DNA from: Gallionella sp.
GTDB taxonomy: Bacteria; Pseudomonadota; Gammaproteobacteria; Burkholderiales; Gallionellaceae
Assembly: GCA_029850565.1 (NCBI GenBank)
Contig: JARCRR010000039.1
Span: forward strand, 1-39,290
DNA length: 39,290 bases
Reading direction: 5' to 3'
The position numbers and the translations under genes were made by a program. Position 1 is the stretch's first letter; every line of letters starts with the position of its first letter. Below are positions 22,060 to 30,237 of this stretch, in pieces. The notes below the pieces were generated by a model. It was not told the DNA's origin and searched no databases. It worked only from the letters and a program-made list of their open reading frames with translations.

Positions 22060-22791
22060 CTAGATGGCCGCACCTTCGGTCAGCACCAGTTGCTCGTTGC
22101 GTTTGCTGCGATGGACGTGCAGTCCGCATTCCTTGTGCGCCGGATCTTCCCACCACCAGCGCCCGGCACGTATGTCCTCTCCCGGTGTAATCGCGCGCGT
22201 GCAAGGCGCGCAACCCAGGCTGGGGTAGAACTGGTCGTGCAATTCGTTGTACGGGACATCGTATTGGCGGATGTAGGCCCACACGTCCTTGTTCGACCAA
22301 TCCAACAACGGGTTGAATTTCTGCAAGCCGTTGTCTGCATCGAAGGATGATACCTCCAGTGTGCCGCGCGTCACCGCCTGGTCGCGGCGCATACCGGTGA
22401 TCCATGCATCCTTTCCCTTCAATGCACGGCGCAACGGTTCCACCTTGCGCACATAGCAGCAGCCCTTGCGGTTCTCCACGCCGTCGTAGAAGCCGTTGAT
22501 ACCGTGCTGCGTGACATACTCCTCGACCAATTTGCTGTCCGGAAAATAGACATGCAGCTGGATCGTGTATTGCTGGCTCACTTCCTGGATCAGGTCGTAG
22601 GTCTCTTTCGGCAAGCGGCCCGTATCTAGACTGAACATCGCGATGCCGAGTCGGTTCTTGGCGATGATGTCGGTCAGCACCATATCTTCCGCGCCAAGAC
22701 TGTTGGCGAACACGACTTGCTGAAATTCGCTCGTTGCCTGTTTCAGCACAGCCACGGTGGCGTCAATCTTCTCTTGCAATGTACTCATCAT
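22060..22791 (-). CDS. cysH: Assimilatory APS reductase
   Basis: The protein has 243 residues. The PAPS-reductase fold begins FANSLGAEDMVLTD (28-41). The cysteine pattern decides the substrate: Cys111-Cys112 in RKGCCYVRKVEP and Cys194-x2-Cys197 in LGCAPCTR form the 4Fe-4S site of APS-type reductases, which the E. coli PAPS enzyme lacks. The catalytic Cys222 is in KECGLH. It reduces APS to sulfite with thioredoxin. This agrees with the lack of cysC in the operon. The start overlaps the DUF934 stop as ATGA. Confidence 0.96.
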   Translation of the reverse strand: MMSTLQEKIDATVAVLKQATSEFQQVVFANSLGAEDMVLTDIIAKNRLGIAMFSLDTGRLPKETYDLIQEVSQQYTIQLHVYFPDSKLVEEYVTQHGINGFYDGVENRKGCCYVRKVEPLRRALKGKDAWITGMRRDQAVTRGTLEVSSFDADNGLQKFNPLLDWSNKDVWAYIRQYDVPYNELHDQFYPSLGCAPCTRAITPGEDIRAGRWWWEDPAHKECGLHVHRSKRNEQLVLTEGAAI

Positions 22792-23300
22792 GCGACTCCT
22801 CTTGCTACGCGATTGAACAAAGGCGCTGCGACATCCACCGATGCCTGGTATTTCACTGAGAACGTATCGAATCCTGACAGCGCCCTCTGCAGGTTTTGAT
22901 CCGCACGCAGGGCGAAACTGTCGAAGCCCACGCGTTTCAGGTAGGACAACTGGTCCAGCAACACATCCCCCATCGCACGCAGTTCGCCGCGATAGCCGTA
23001 TTGCTTGCGCAGTCGGTAGGCCAGCGTGTAGCCGCGCCCATCGGTGAATTTATGGATATCGATGGCGATCACCGGGAAGCGGTTCACGTCATCCGGAATA
23101 TCCTCTGCACGCTCCAACCCGCCCAGCCACAGTCCCAGCTCGCGACGTCCGCACAAGGCTTCCCACTGGCAGTTCCACACCGGCAACGGCACCAGATAGT
23201 TGCCTTGCGGCACCGCGATGCTGTCGGCCGCATCGCCTTCGTGCAGGCGCAACACCTGCCAGCTATCGTTCACCACTTGCTTGTCTTTGATGATCTCCAT
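22788..23300 (-). CDS. DUF934 family protein of the cys operon
   Basis: The protein has 170 residues. The core FPVIAIDIHKFTDGRGYTLA, followed by YRLRKQYGYRGELRAMGDVL and LSYLKRVGFDSFALR, is characteristic of DUF934 (PF06073), a soluble family of unknown biochemistry that is almost always next to cysI and cysH in proteobacteria. It is proposed to act in assimilatory sulfite/sulfate reduction. It abuts cysI (stop at 23301) and overlaps cysH by 4 bp, so all three are probably translated together. Confidence 0.9.
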   Translation of the reverse strand: MEIIKDKQVVNDSWQVLRLHEGDAADSIAVPQGNYLVPLPVWNCQWEALCGRRELGLWLGGLERAEDIPDDVNRFPVIAIDIHKFTDGRGYTLAYRLRKQYGYRGELRAMGDVLLDQLSYLKRVGFDSFALRADQNLQRALSGFDTFSVKYQASVDVAAPLFNRVARGVA

Positions 23301-25049
23301 TTAGAACCTCGGCGAAAAATAGGGCAGTTCGTATGGCACACCCACTTGCAATGCCTCGTAGTCCGGCAACAACAGCTTCGCTTCTTCCGCCACCTGCTCG
23401 GCATAGACGAATGTCTTGAACGGTTCGTGGCCGATCCGGCGTAACGTATCGATGAAGCGCTCGCCCTCGTCACGCTCACGCACATAAACTTGCAACAGCC
23501 GCGAGATCACTTCAGGGATCTGCGCGAACGAGAACGAGCGGCCGATGATCTTGCCGATGGCAGCGGGCGTGCCTTTGTTGCCGCCTATGGTCACTTGGTA
23601 CCACTCCTCACCCGACTTATCCACGCCGAGGATGCCGATGTGCGCCACATGATGGTGGCCGCAGGCGTTCACGCAACCCGAGATGTTGAGGTCGATGTCG
23701 CCGATGTCGTGCAGAAAGTCGTAATCCTCGAAGCGCTCATTGATAGCCTTGGCCAGCGAGATAGACCGCGCGTTGGCCAGCGTGCAGAAATCCGCGCCGG
23801 GGCAGCACACGATGTCGGTCAGCAGGCCAATGTTCGGTGTCGCCAGTCCAGCCGCTTTCGCTTCCTGCCACAGCGCATATAGCTCGGACTGCTTTACGTC
23901 GGCCAGCACCAGGTTCTGCAAGTGCGAGATACGCAACTCGCCGAAACTGTAGTGATCGGCCAGTGCGGCCACCACGTCGAGCTGGTCGGCGCTGATGTCG
24001 CCGGGTGCCTGACCGGGGTGCTTGAGTGACAACCACACGGCGGCATAGCCATCCACTTTGTGTGCCGTGACGTTGCGCCGCACCCAGTTGGCGAATGCCT
24101 TGTCGTCACGCTGTGCCGCCTCGAAAGAAGCATCGAGCTGCGGCAAGATCTCGTAGGCAGGTGTGCTGAATGCTGCCGTCACGCGCGCCACTTCGGCTGC
24201 GGTCAGCGTCGAAGGACCGTCCTTGTGCAACTGCCATTCCGCTTCCACCTGACGGCGGAATTCGTCGATGCCGATGGCCTGCACCAAGATCTTGATGCGC
24301 GCCTTGTACAGATTGTCGCGACGCCCGAATTCGTTATACACACGCACGATGGCTTCCAGATAAGTCAGCAGGTGCTGCCACGGCAGGAAGGCGACAAGTT
24401 CCTGACCGATGATGGGGGTGCGGCCCAATCCGCCGCCGACCAAGATGCGGAAGCCCAGTTCGCCCTGTGCGTTCTTCAGCACTTGCACGCCAACATCGTT
24501 GATCTCGGTCGCGGCTCTGTCTTCGCTCGCACCGCTGACCGATACCTTGAACTTGCGTGGCAGGAAGGCGAACTCCGGATGGAAGGTGCTCCACTGGCGC
24601 AATATCTCGGCGAAGGGACGCGGGTCGGTGACCTCGTCGCGCACGACACCTGCCAGCTCGTCCGAAGTGATGCTGCGGATGCAACTACCGGAAGTCTGGT
24701 TGGCGTGCATCTCGACCGTGGCGAGTTCAGCCAAGATCTCGGGCGTGTCTTCCAGACGCAGCCAGTTGAACTGGATGTTCTGGCGCGTGCTGAGATGGCC
24801 GTAGCCGCGATCATAGGTGCGCGCGATGTGCGCCAGTTTGTGCACCTGTGCGCTACTTGCCAGGCCATAAGGAATGGCGATACGCATCATGTAGCCATGC
24901 ACTTGCATGTAGATGCCGTTCTGCAAACGCAACACGCGGAAATCATCTTCCTTCAGTTCGCCACTCAGTCGACGACGCACCTGGTCGCGGAACTGGTCGA
25001 CGCGCTCGGCGGTCAGTTGGTGATCGAAATCGTCGTAGTGGTACATCAC
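23301..25049 (-). CDS. cysI: Sulfite reductase hemoprotein (nitrite/sulfite reductase family)
   Basis: The protein has 582 residues with two ferredoxin-like halves and a siroheme/4Fe-4S core. LSTRQNIQFNWLRLED (86-101) is the first half's siroheme contact. The cluster ligands are C416 and C422 (in CCPGADFC) and C459 and C463 (in CVNACGHHH). It carries out the six-electron reduction of sulfite to sulfide. No flavoprotein partner cysJ is in the operon, so the electron donor is probably ferredoxin or another protein (inference). The start overlaps the small upstream gene by 4 bp. Confidence 0.93.
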   Translation of the reverse strand: MMYHYDDFDHQLTAERVDQFRDQVRRRLSGELKEDDFRVLRLQNGIYMQVHGYMMRIAIPYGLASSAQVHKLAHIARTYDRGYGHLSTRQNIQFNWLRLEDTPEILAELATVEMHANQTSGSCIRSITSDELAGVVRDEVTDPRPFAEILRQWSTFHPEFAFLPRKFKVSVSGASEDRAATEINDVGVQVLKNAQGELGFRILVGGGLGRTPIIGQELVAFLPWQHLLTYLEAIVRVYNEFGRRDNLYKARIKILVQAIGIDEFRRQVEAEWQLHKDGPSTLTAAEVARVTAAFSTPAYEILPQLDASFEAAQRDDKAFANWVRRNVTAHKVDGYAAVWLSLKHPGQAPGDISADQLDVVAALADHYSFGELRISHLQNLVLADVKQSELYALWQEAKAAGLATPNIGLLTDIVCCPGADFCTLANARSISLAKAINERFEDYDFLHDIGDIDLNISGCVNACGHHHVAHIGILGVDKSGEEWYQVTIGGNKGTPAAIGKIIGRSFSFAQIPEVISRLLQVYVRERDEGERFIDTLRRIGHEPFKTFVYAEQVAEEAKLLLPDYEALQVGVPYELPYFSPRF

Positions 25050-25279
25050 TGCACCTCCGCTTCCACAAAGGATCTGGACACCGGCAACAGCAGCGCCGCT
25101 GCCAACGGGAACTTCGCGCCGTAGGCAAGGATGTGTGCCACATCGGCCTCTTCATCGTGGCGCAGTGCCGAGCCGATGTAGGCATGCTCGCCCTCTAGGC
25201 CGACCACCACGCCGATGCGCCCGCCGCAGCTGTTGAACCAGCTCACTTGTTTGGGTTTGTTGGGGTTGTTCGCGCTCAT
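25046..25279 (-). CDS. Small unknown protein upstream of cysI
   Basis: The protein has 77 residues. It overlaps cysI as ATGA and lies 20 bp after the TSUP transporter gene. The N-terminus is polar, followed by WFNSCGGRIGVVVGLEGEHA and YIGSALRHDEEADVAHILAY. One Cys and two His are present but no clear metal-binding cluster. No signal peptide. I recognise no family. Its place in a tightly packed sulfate-reduction operon points to a small accessory or regulatory role. Confidence 0.7.
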   Translation of the reverse strand: MSANNPNKPKQVSWFNSCGGRIGVVVGLEGEHAYIGSALRHDEEADVAHILAYGAKFPLAAALLLPVSRSFVEAEVQ

Positions 25280-25299
25280 TTCTTTTCCTTCACTTCAAA

Positions 25300-26082
25300 T
25301 CAATTAAAAGCCAGACGAGTGCCGATGATGAGCAACATCACCGCCAAGATCGGGCGCAAAACTTTTTCGGGGACTTTGGCGCTCAGATGGCTGCCGATGT
25401 AGATGCCCGGCAATGAGCCCAGCAACAAGCTGCCCAGCAACACCAAGTCCACCGTACCCAAAGCTAGGTGCCCCAAACCCGCCACTGCGGTGAGCGGCAC
25501 GGCATGGGCGATATCGGTGCCCACCACTTTGACCGCCGACAATCGCGGATAGAGGAACAGCAGTGCCACTGTGCCCAGCACACCAGCACCGATGGAGGAG
25601 ATGGTCACCAGCACGCCGACGATGGCACCCGTGACGATGGTCGCGGCAGGCAGGTGGCGGTGATGCAGTCCGTAGACCGTACCGTCCTCACGTTGCGCGA
25701 CTTTTTTGATCCAGTCTTTCAACAACAGCGCGGCCGCGGTCAGCAACAAGGCGATGCTCAATACACCGGTCACCAATCCTTTCAGCGTCTTCTCGTCCAG
25801 CGCCAAATACTTGAAGAGTGCTATGGTGAATAGCGCTGCGGGCAAGCTGCCCAGACTCAGCAGTCCGACGATCTTCCAGTCCACCGTGCCGTTGCCGCTA
25901 TGCACCCAACCGCCCAGCGCCTTGGTGATGGAGGCGTACAGCAGATCGGTACCGACAGCGGTCGCGGGCGATACGCCGAAGAACAGCACCAGCAGCGGCG
26001 TCATCAACGAACCGCCGCCCACGCCGGTCACACCGACGATCAATCCAACCAGAAAACCCGACAGGGTGTAGAGCCAATCCAT
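25300..26082 (-). CDS. TSUP (TauE/SafE) family anion transporter
   Basis: The protein has 260 residues with about eight membrane segments. The TSUP signature is at the start (LVGLIVGVTGVGGGSLMTPL) and repeated in the second half (VGVLVTISSIGAGVLGTVAL), reflecting internal duplication. Further motifs are AVGTDLLYASITKALGGWVH and VVGTDIAHAVPLTAVAGLGH. Members move sulfite, sulfate or organosulfonates. As first gene of the cys operon, and with no cysTWA ABC transporter in view, it is likely a sulfate uptake protein (inference), though export of sulfite is possible. Confidence 0.85.
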   Translation of the reverse strand: MDWLYTLSGFLVGLIVGVTGVGGGSLMTPLLVLFFGVSPATAVGTDLLYASITKALGGWVHSGNGTVDWKIVGLLSLGSLPAALFTIALFKYLALDEKTLKGLVTGVLSIALLLTAAALLLKDWIKKVAQREDGTVYGLHHRHLPAATIVTGAIVGVLVTISSIGAGVLGTVALLFLYPRLSAVKVVGTDIAHAVPLTAVAGLGHLALGTVDLVLLGSLLLGSLPGIYIGSHLSAKVPEKVLRPILAVMLLIIGTRLAFN

Positions 26083-26135
26083 GTGTCACTCCTCAGATAG
26101 GTGCGCATGGTAGTGGACTGACTTATCTTTATTAA

Positions 26136-26164
26136 ATGGTTATATGTTAGGATGATATAACCAT
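26136..26164. promoter_or_regulatory. Candidate CysB operator in the shared cys promoter region
   Basis: ATGGTTATAT - 9-nt spacer - ATATAACCAT, a perfect 10-bp inverted repeat, lies between the divergent TSUP/cys operon and cysB. It is 20 bp before the cysB ATG and 54 bp before the operon's first ATG. LysR-type regulators bind interrupted AT-rich dyads in such places; autoregulation of cysB and activation of the operon are both plausible. Confidence 0.65.
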
Positions 26165-26183
26165 ACGTTATTAGGAGGTCGCC

Positions 26184-27122
26184 ATGAACCTGCAGCAATT
26201 GCGTTACCTGAACGAGATCGTGAAGAACGACTTGAGCATCTCTGCCGCCGCCGCCACGCTCTACACGTCCCAACCCGGTATCAGCAAACAGATCAAGCTG
26301 TTGGAAGAGGAGTTGGGTATCGATATCTTCGTGCGCAACGGCAAACGCCTTGCCGCACTGACGGACCCGGGAAAGGTGATCGCCGAAGTGGCGGCACGCA
26401 TGTTGTTGGATGCGGCGAACCTGAAACAGGTGGGACAGGAATTCAAGAATCAGCAGACGGGTGAACTCACCATCGCCACCACCCACACGCAGGCACGCTA
26501 CGCCCTGCCTCCGGTGGTCAAACAGTTCATCCTGCAATATCCCGAAGTGAAGCTCGGCCTGCACCAGGGCAACCCGACCCAGATCGCCGAACAGGTGTTG
26601 AGCGGAGAGGCCGACATCGGCATCGCCACTGAAAGTCTCGCCCTCTACGACGAGTTGGTCACCCTGCCCTGCTACGAATGGCACCACTGTGTGGTGGTAC
26701 CACCCAAGCATCCGCTGCTGCTGGAGAAACGACTGACACTGAAAAAGTTGGCGCAATACCCCATCATCACCTATGACTTCGCCTTCACCGGGCGCAACAA
26801 GATCAACCAGGCTTTCAGCGACGCTGGCATCACGCCCAACATCGCCCTCACCGCCATCGATGCCGATGTCATCAAAACCTATGTGGAACTGGGTATGGGC
26901 GTGGGCATCGTGGCACAGATGGCCTTTGTGCCGGAGCGCGACAAGCACTTGAAGATGATCGATGCCGGACACCTGTTCGAAGCCAGCACGACGCGCATCG
27001 CCATCCGCAAGAACCAATATCTGCGCGGCTTCGGCTACCACTTCATCGAACTGTTCGCCCCCCATCTCACGCGCGAGATCGTGAGCCAAGCCTTGCACCA
27101 GAACTCGCAGGACGCAATATGA
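26184..27122 (+). CDS. cysB: LysR-type sulfur regulator CysB
   Basis: The protein has 312 residues. The winged HTH is MNLQQLRYLNEIVKNDLSIS followed by AAATLYTSQPGISKQIKLLE; the LYTSQPGVSKQI phrase is typical of CysB/Cbl rather than other LysR proteins. The ligand domain shows ELTIATTHTQARYALP, where TTHTQARY is the CysB inducer-site motif, and later ITYDFAFTGR. It activates sulfate-assimilation genes when N-acetylserine is present. It is divergent from the cys operon and preceded by AGGAGG. Confidence 0.95.
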   Translation: MNLQQLRYLNEIVKNDLSISAAAATLYTSQPGISKQIKLLEEELGIDIFVRNGKRLAALTDPGKVIAEVAARMLLDAANLKQVGQEFKNQQTGELTIATTHTQARYALPPVVKQFILQYPEVKLGLHQGNPTQIAEQVLSGEADIGIATESLALYDELVTLPCYEWHHCVVVPPKHPLLLEKRLTLKKLAQYPIITYDFAFTGRNKINQAFSDAGITPNIALTAIDADVIKTYVELGMGVGIVAQMAFVPERDKHLKMIDAGHLFEASTTRIAIRKNQYLRGFGYHFIELFAPHLTREIVSQALHQNSQDAI

Positions 27123-27357
27123 ACGAGAACTTCAGGCTTCAGCATCGCACAGTCAAAATCTATGCAACAACTTCAATCCCCACAGGTGGAACCGGGGGCG
27201 GTAATGCAGGGTTTGTTGAACGACAAATAAAGTCGGCTACTTTTATAGCTTGAGCATGTTAAACCGCGCGGGTATTCTCCTTCGCGTGCGTTGCCACTTG
27301 CATGTGGTCATATGTTGATATGAGATTGCTTCGTGAGTTATTAGGGGAGGTGGATAC

Positions 27358-28296
27358 ATGACTCGGATACTAGCCACGCTAATTTCACTGCTGGCATTGA
27401 CATGGATGGCTCAAGCGGCAGCAGTTGGCGGTTGGGTGTATGACGCGACAGGAGACGTAACCATCGTAGTGGGCAAATTGCCCGCAAGCAAAGCCTTCAA
27501 GAACACCGAAATCGCTTCGGATACGTTCATCACTACAGGTGATAACAGCACAGCCGTGTTGAAATTCGAAGATGGCCAAGTCATCAGTATGCAAGCCAAC
27601 TCCACACTAAAGGTGCGTAGATATCATTACCAACCCCAAAACGCCGACAAGAGTAGTGCGTTCTTCACTGCGCTCAAGGGCGGTATGCGTTTCATCTCCG
27701 GTCTTATTGGAAAGGGCAACAAATCGGCATTCAAGCTGACAACCCCCTCCTCGACCATCGGTATCCGCGGAACTGATTTCATGACCGTGATCAATGGCCA
27801 GTCCGTATATAGCCAAGTCGTAGCAGGTGATATTGATCTCACCAATAAAGCGGGAACATTGGCGCTCGGCGCCGGCCAAACTGCGATGGTCACATCCTCG
27901 ACCGCGATAGCAACCTTGGTTTCGGCGGCGGCGTTGCCAGCCGGATTGTTTAGCCAGATCGCATCCATCCCCGTTCCTCCGGCAACCCCGGCTGTTGCTC
28001 CGACGCCACCCGCATCACCAACAACAACTCCAGCGATGCCAGCGTCGCCTGCGACACCCATAGCACCGACAGTTCCGACGTTACCGGCAGCTCCATCTGC
28101 GCCGATGGCCCCCGTTCTTGTTCCTGCCGTCATTGCACCCGTATCTGTCATCCCCGCTGTTATCGCACCTGCTGCGACGGAAGATGAGGAGGACTGTGAT
28201 GCGGACGATGCCGAGGACTGTGTTTCGGAAGTTATCGAGGAGTGCGATCCGGAAGAAGACGAGGACTGTGACCCGGAAGAGGATGAAGACGAGTAA
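27358..28296 (+). CDS. Secreted FecR-domain protein with Cys/acidic periodic tail
   Basis: The protein has 312 residues. A signal peptide (MTRILATLISLLALTWMAQA) is followed by a FecR domain (about 30-180) with GDVTIVVGK, TGDNSTAVLKFEDGQVISM, and the hallmark TPSSTIGIRGTDFMTVI. Then comes a Pro/Ala/Thr linker (about 205-272). The last 40 residues are mostly Asp/Glu with cysteines at 280, 288, 296 and 304, exactly eight residues apart. Known: FecR domains of this type are periplasmic or surface proteins of unclear role. The tail could bind metal or form intermolecular disulfides. It has its own GGGGAGG site. Confidence 0.8.
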   Translation: MTRILATLISLLALTWMAQAAAVGGWVYDATGDVTIVVGKLPASKAFKNTEIASDTFITTGDNSTAVLKFEDGQVISMQANSTLKVRRYHYQPQNADKSSAFFTALKGGMRFISGLIGKGNKSAFKLTTPSSTIGIRGTDFMTVINGQSVYSQVVAGDIDLTNKAGTLALGAGQTAMVTSSTAIATLVSAAALPAGLFSQIASIPVPPATPAVAPTPPASPTTTPAMPASPATPIAPTVPTLPAAPSAPMAPVLVPAVIAPVSVIPAVIAPAATEDEEDCDADDAEDCVSEVIEECDPEEDEDCDPEEDEDE

Positions 28297-28486
28297 TGTG
28301 AGCCCGCAGAACGCGGTAGCCGATAATACAGCGATACGCGGCGGTTCAATCAATAGCAAAAGATAACCGGCTTTGCGCAAGCATCTTTTTCCGATGCCGC
28401 CTCCTCAAGTCGACTGCAATAACCGTCTACGAAACTGGCGATGTACTTGGGATTGCTGAACGATAAATAGCGATTCAGTCTGGCAT

Positions 28487-29827
28487 TCACGCCGACAACG
28501 CTCCCAATACGTCACCGATCTCGTTGAACAGAGGGCGCGCAGAATTTTCCGATTGCATGCATCGTTGCAGCATGATACGCAAAGCATCAACGACAGTTTG
28601 CGACTCGTCTGGCGCATCACAGCGCTCCAGCAACTCTTCCAGCAAGCATCCGAACGCGCGCACTTCGATACGCTGCAATCCTTGTCTGGATTTTTCATCA
28701 TGCGTCGGCAAGAACGAGGCTGCGCCGAAATCGCCAAGCAGGCATTCACCCTTGGCATTCCACAAGATGTTGTGCGCATACAAGTCGCCATGCATCACCC
28801 CTTGCGCGTGCATATGCGCAGCCGCAGAGGCGATGCCCAGCGCGATGCGCAAGACTTGATCGAGCGTGAATCGCGTCGCGGCGGGATAGATATCACGGGT
28901 ACAGGATTCCAGGCTGGGCGGACCCGCTAGGTTCACGAAACTGGTATCGATGAGCGACATCACCAATCCGCGCGTGCCATGCGGATGCGCGTTGATACGA
29001 CCTTGTACCGGAATCAGGTTGGGATGTGCTCCCGCCGCGATGCATGCGGCTTTTTCACTGCGCGGCAAGCCATCGCTGGTCAAAGCACCTTTGAACATCT
29101 TCACTGCAACGGGATGCACGCCGTGTTCCGTTGTACGGTGAGCACGATAGATGATGCCGGATGCGCCCTCGCCCAGCGTGTGCTGAAGATCGAGCGCACC
29201 CCATGCGACCGAGGCGATGGCGTGCCGCTCCATCGCCTCCCGTTCACTGGCATCGCTGAACGGGTTGCCCGCATATGCCAGCCATGCCAAGCGCGGCAAG
29301 CCCGGTAACCATGCGGGCAACTGCGTGAAGCGATTCGCCGCGATGCGCAGCAATTCCAAATTCGCACAAGCTGCCATCTCTTGCGGCAATGCGCTCAATT
29401 GGTTGCCCGATAACATGAGCTTTTGCAAACCTGTGCATGAGCCGATCCGAGCAGGCAAGGCTTGCAGACGATTGTCGGTCAAGATCAGCCAGCGCAGCTT
29501 GGGCGGCAAGGCTTGGGGTGAGAGATGCACGATCTGATTCGCCTTGAAGCCGATCATCTCCAGGTTGGCGCACTGCCCCAACACTTCCGGCACATGCGCA
29601 AAGCGATTGTCCGAACAAAAGATCACGCGCAGTTTGTGCAGTCGCGGCAGATCGCTTGGCAGGTCAGATAAGGCGTTGCCGGATAGGTTGAGCACCTCTA
29701 ACGAATCGGCCAGTTCGAATATCTCGTCAGGGAATGCGGTCAGGCCGCAAGCAAGTTCGAGACGCTTGATCCCCGCCAATTTCCCGGCGCGCAATGCCGC
29801 AAGCGTATTCATGGGAATGTCTGCCAC
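28487..29827 (-). CDS. Leucine-rich repeat protein kinase
   Basis: The protein has 446 residues. Residues about 15-190 hold seven LRRs of the LxxLxLSxNxLxxLP kind (for example LEVLNLSGNALSDLP and LQKLMLSGNQLSALP). Residues about 210-446 are a Hanks-type kinase: glycine loop GEGASG (219-224), Lys243 in VAVKMF, catalytic HGDLYAHNIL (Asp348, Asn353) and DFG at 366-368. HGD replaces HRD, so it is a non-RD kinase, otherwise complete. The LRR-before-kinase order without a membrane segment suggests a cytoplasmic sensor kinase. It follows thioredoxin by 28 bp. Confidence 0.9.
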   Translation of the reverse strand: MADIPMNTLAALRAGKLAGIKRLELACGLTAFPDEIFELADSLEVLNLSGNALSDLPSDLPRLHKLRVIFCSDNRFAHVPEVLGQCANLEMIGFKANQIVHLSPQALPPKLRWLILTDNRLQALPARIGSCTGLQKLMLSGNQLSALPQEMAACANLELLRIAANRFTQLPAWLPGLPRLAWLAYAGNPFSDASEREAMERHAIASVAWGALDLQHTLGEGASGIIYRAHRTTEHGVHPVAVKMFKGALTSDGLPRSEKAACIAAGAHPNLIPVQGRINAHPHGTRGLVMSLIDTSFVNLAGPPSLESCTRDIYPAATRFTLDQVLRIALGIASAAAHMHAQGVMHGDLYAHNILWNAKGECLLGDFGAASFLPTHDEKSRQGLQRIEVRAFGCLLEELLERCDAPDESQTVVDALRIMLQRCMQSENSARPLFNEIGDVLGALSA

Positions 29828-29855
29828 ATGGAAATAATGGCGCGGAAAGTGACGA

Positions 29856-30215
29856 TCAGACGGCTGGCGTAGAACGATGTTTTTCGATCACGCTCTCGAT
29901 GAAGTTGCGCAGGAATCCTTCCGTTTGCGCACTGTGGAAGCGGTCGATCTCCACGCCGCGGCTGTAGGCGATGACCGTCGGGAAGCCCCTTACCTTGTGA
30001 CGCCCCGCGATCTTCATGTTCTCGTCGGCATCCACGATGCCAAGGAAGAATTGGCCGTCGTAAGCCGTGACCATCTTGTGCAACAGCGGGGCCAGCACCT
30101 TGCACGGTGCGCACCACTCGGCGCTGATATCCAGCAACACGGGCAACTCGTGCGAGCGCGCCACGACCAGCTCTTCAAAATCACTCTCTTCAACGTTGTA
30201 AGAATAATCGCTCAT
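29856..30215 (-). CDS. Thioredoxin-family protein
   Basis: The protein has 119 residues with the active site EWCAPCK (Cys35, Cys38) and the cis-proline motif GFPTVIAY, as in thioredoxins. WCAPC differs from the WCGPC of TrxA. No signal peptide, so it is cytoplasmic. It lies 22 bp downstream of murJ and is probably co-transcribed. It could serve CysH or general thiol reduction, but another trxA is likely elsewhere. Confidence 0.9.
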   Translation of the reverse strand: MSDYSYNVEESDFEELVVARSHELPVLLDISAEWCAPCKVLAPLLHKMVTAYDGQFFLGIVDADENMKIAGRHKVRGFPTVIAYSRGVEIDRFHSAQTEGFLRNFIESVIEKHRSTPAV

Positions 30216-30237
30216 CTCATCACCCCGACCGTTTCGT

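Noticed and set aside
26040..27098. Long open antisense frame opposite cysB
   Set aside because: cysB is unambiguous on the other strand; the antisense product has no recognisable domain.
27119..27253. 44-codon frame overlapping the cysB stop as ATGA
   Set aside because: No ribosome-binding site distinct from coding sequence, no motif, and composition unlike a gene; kept only as a note.
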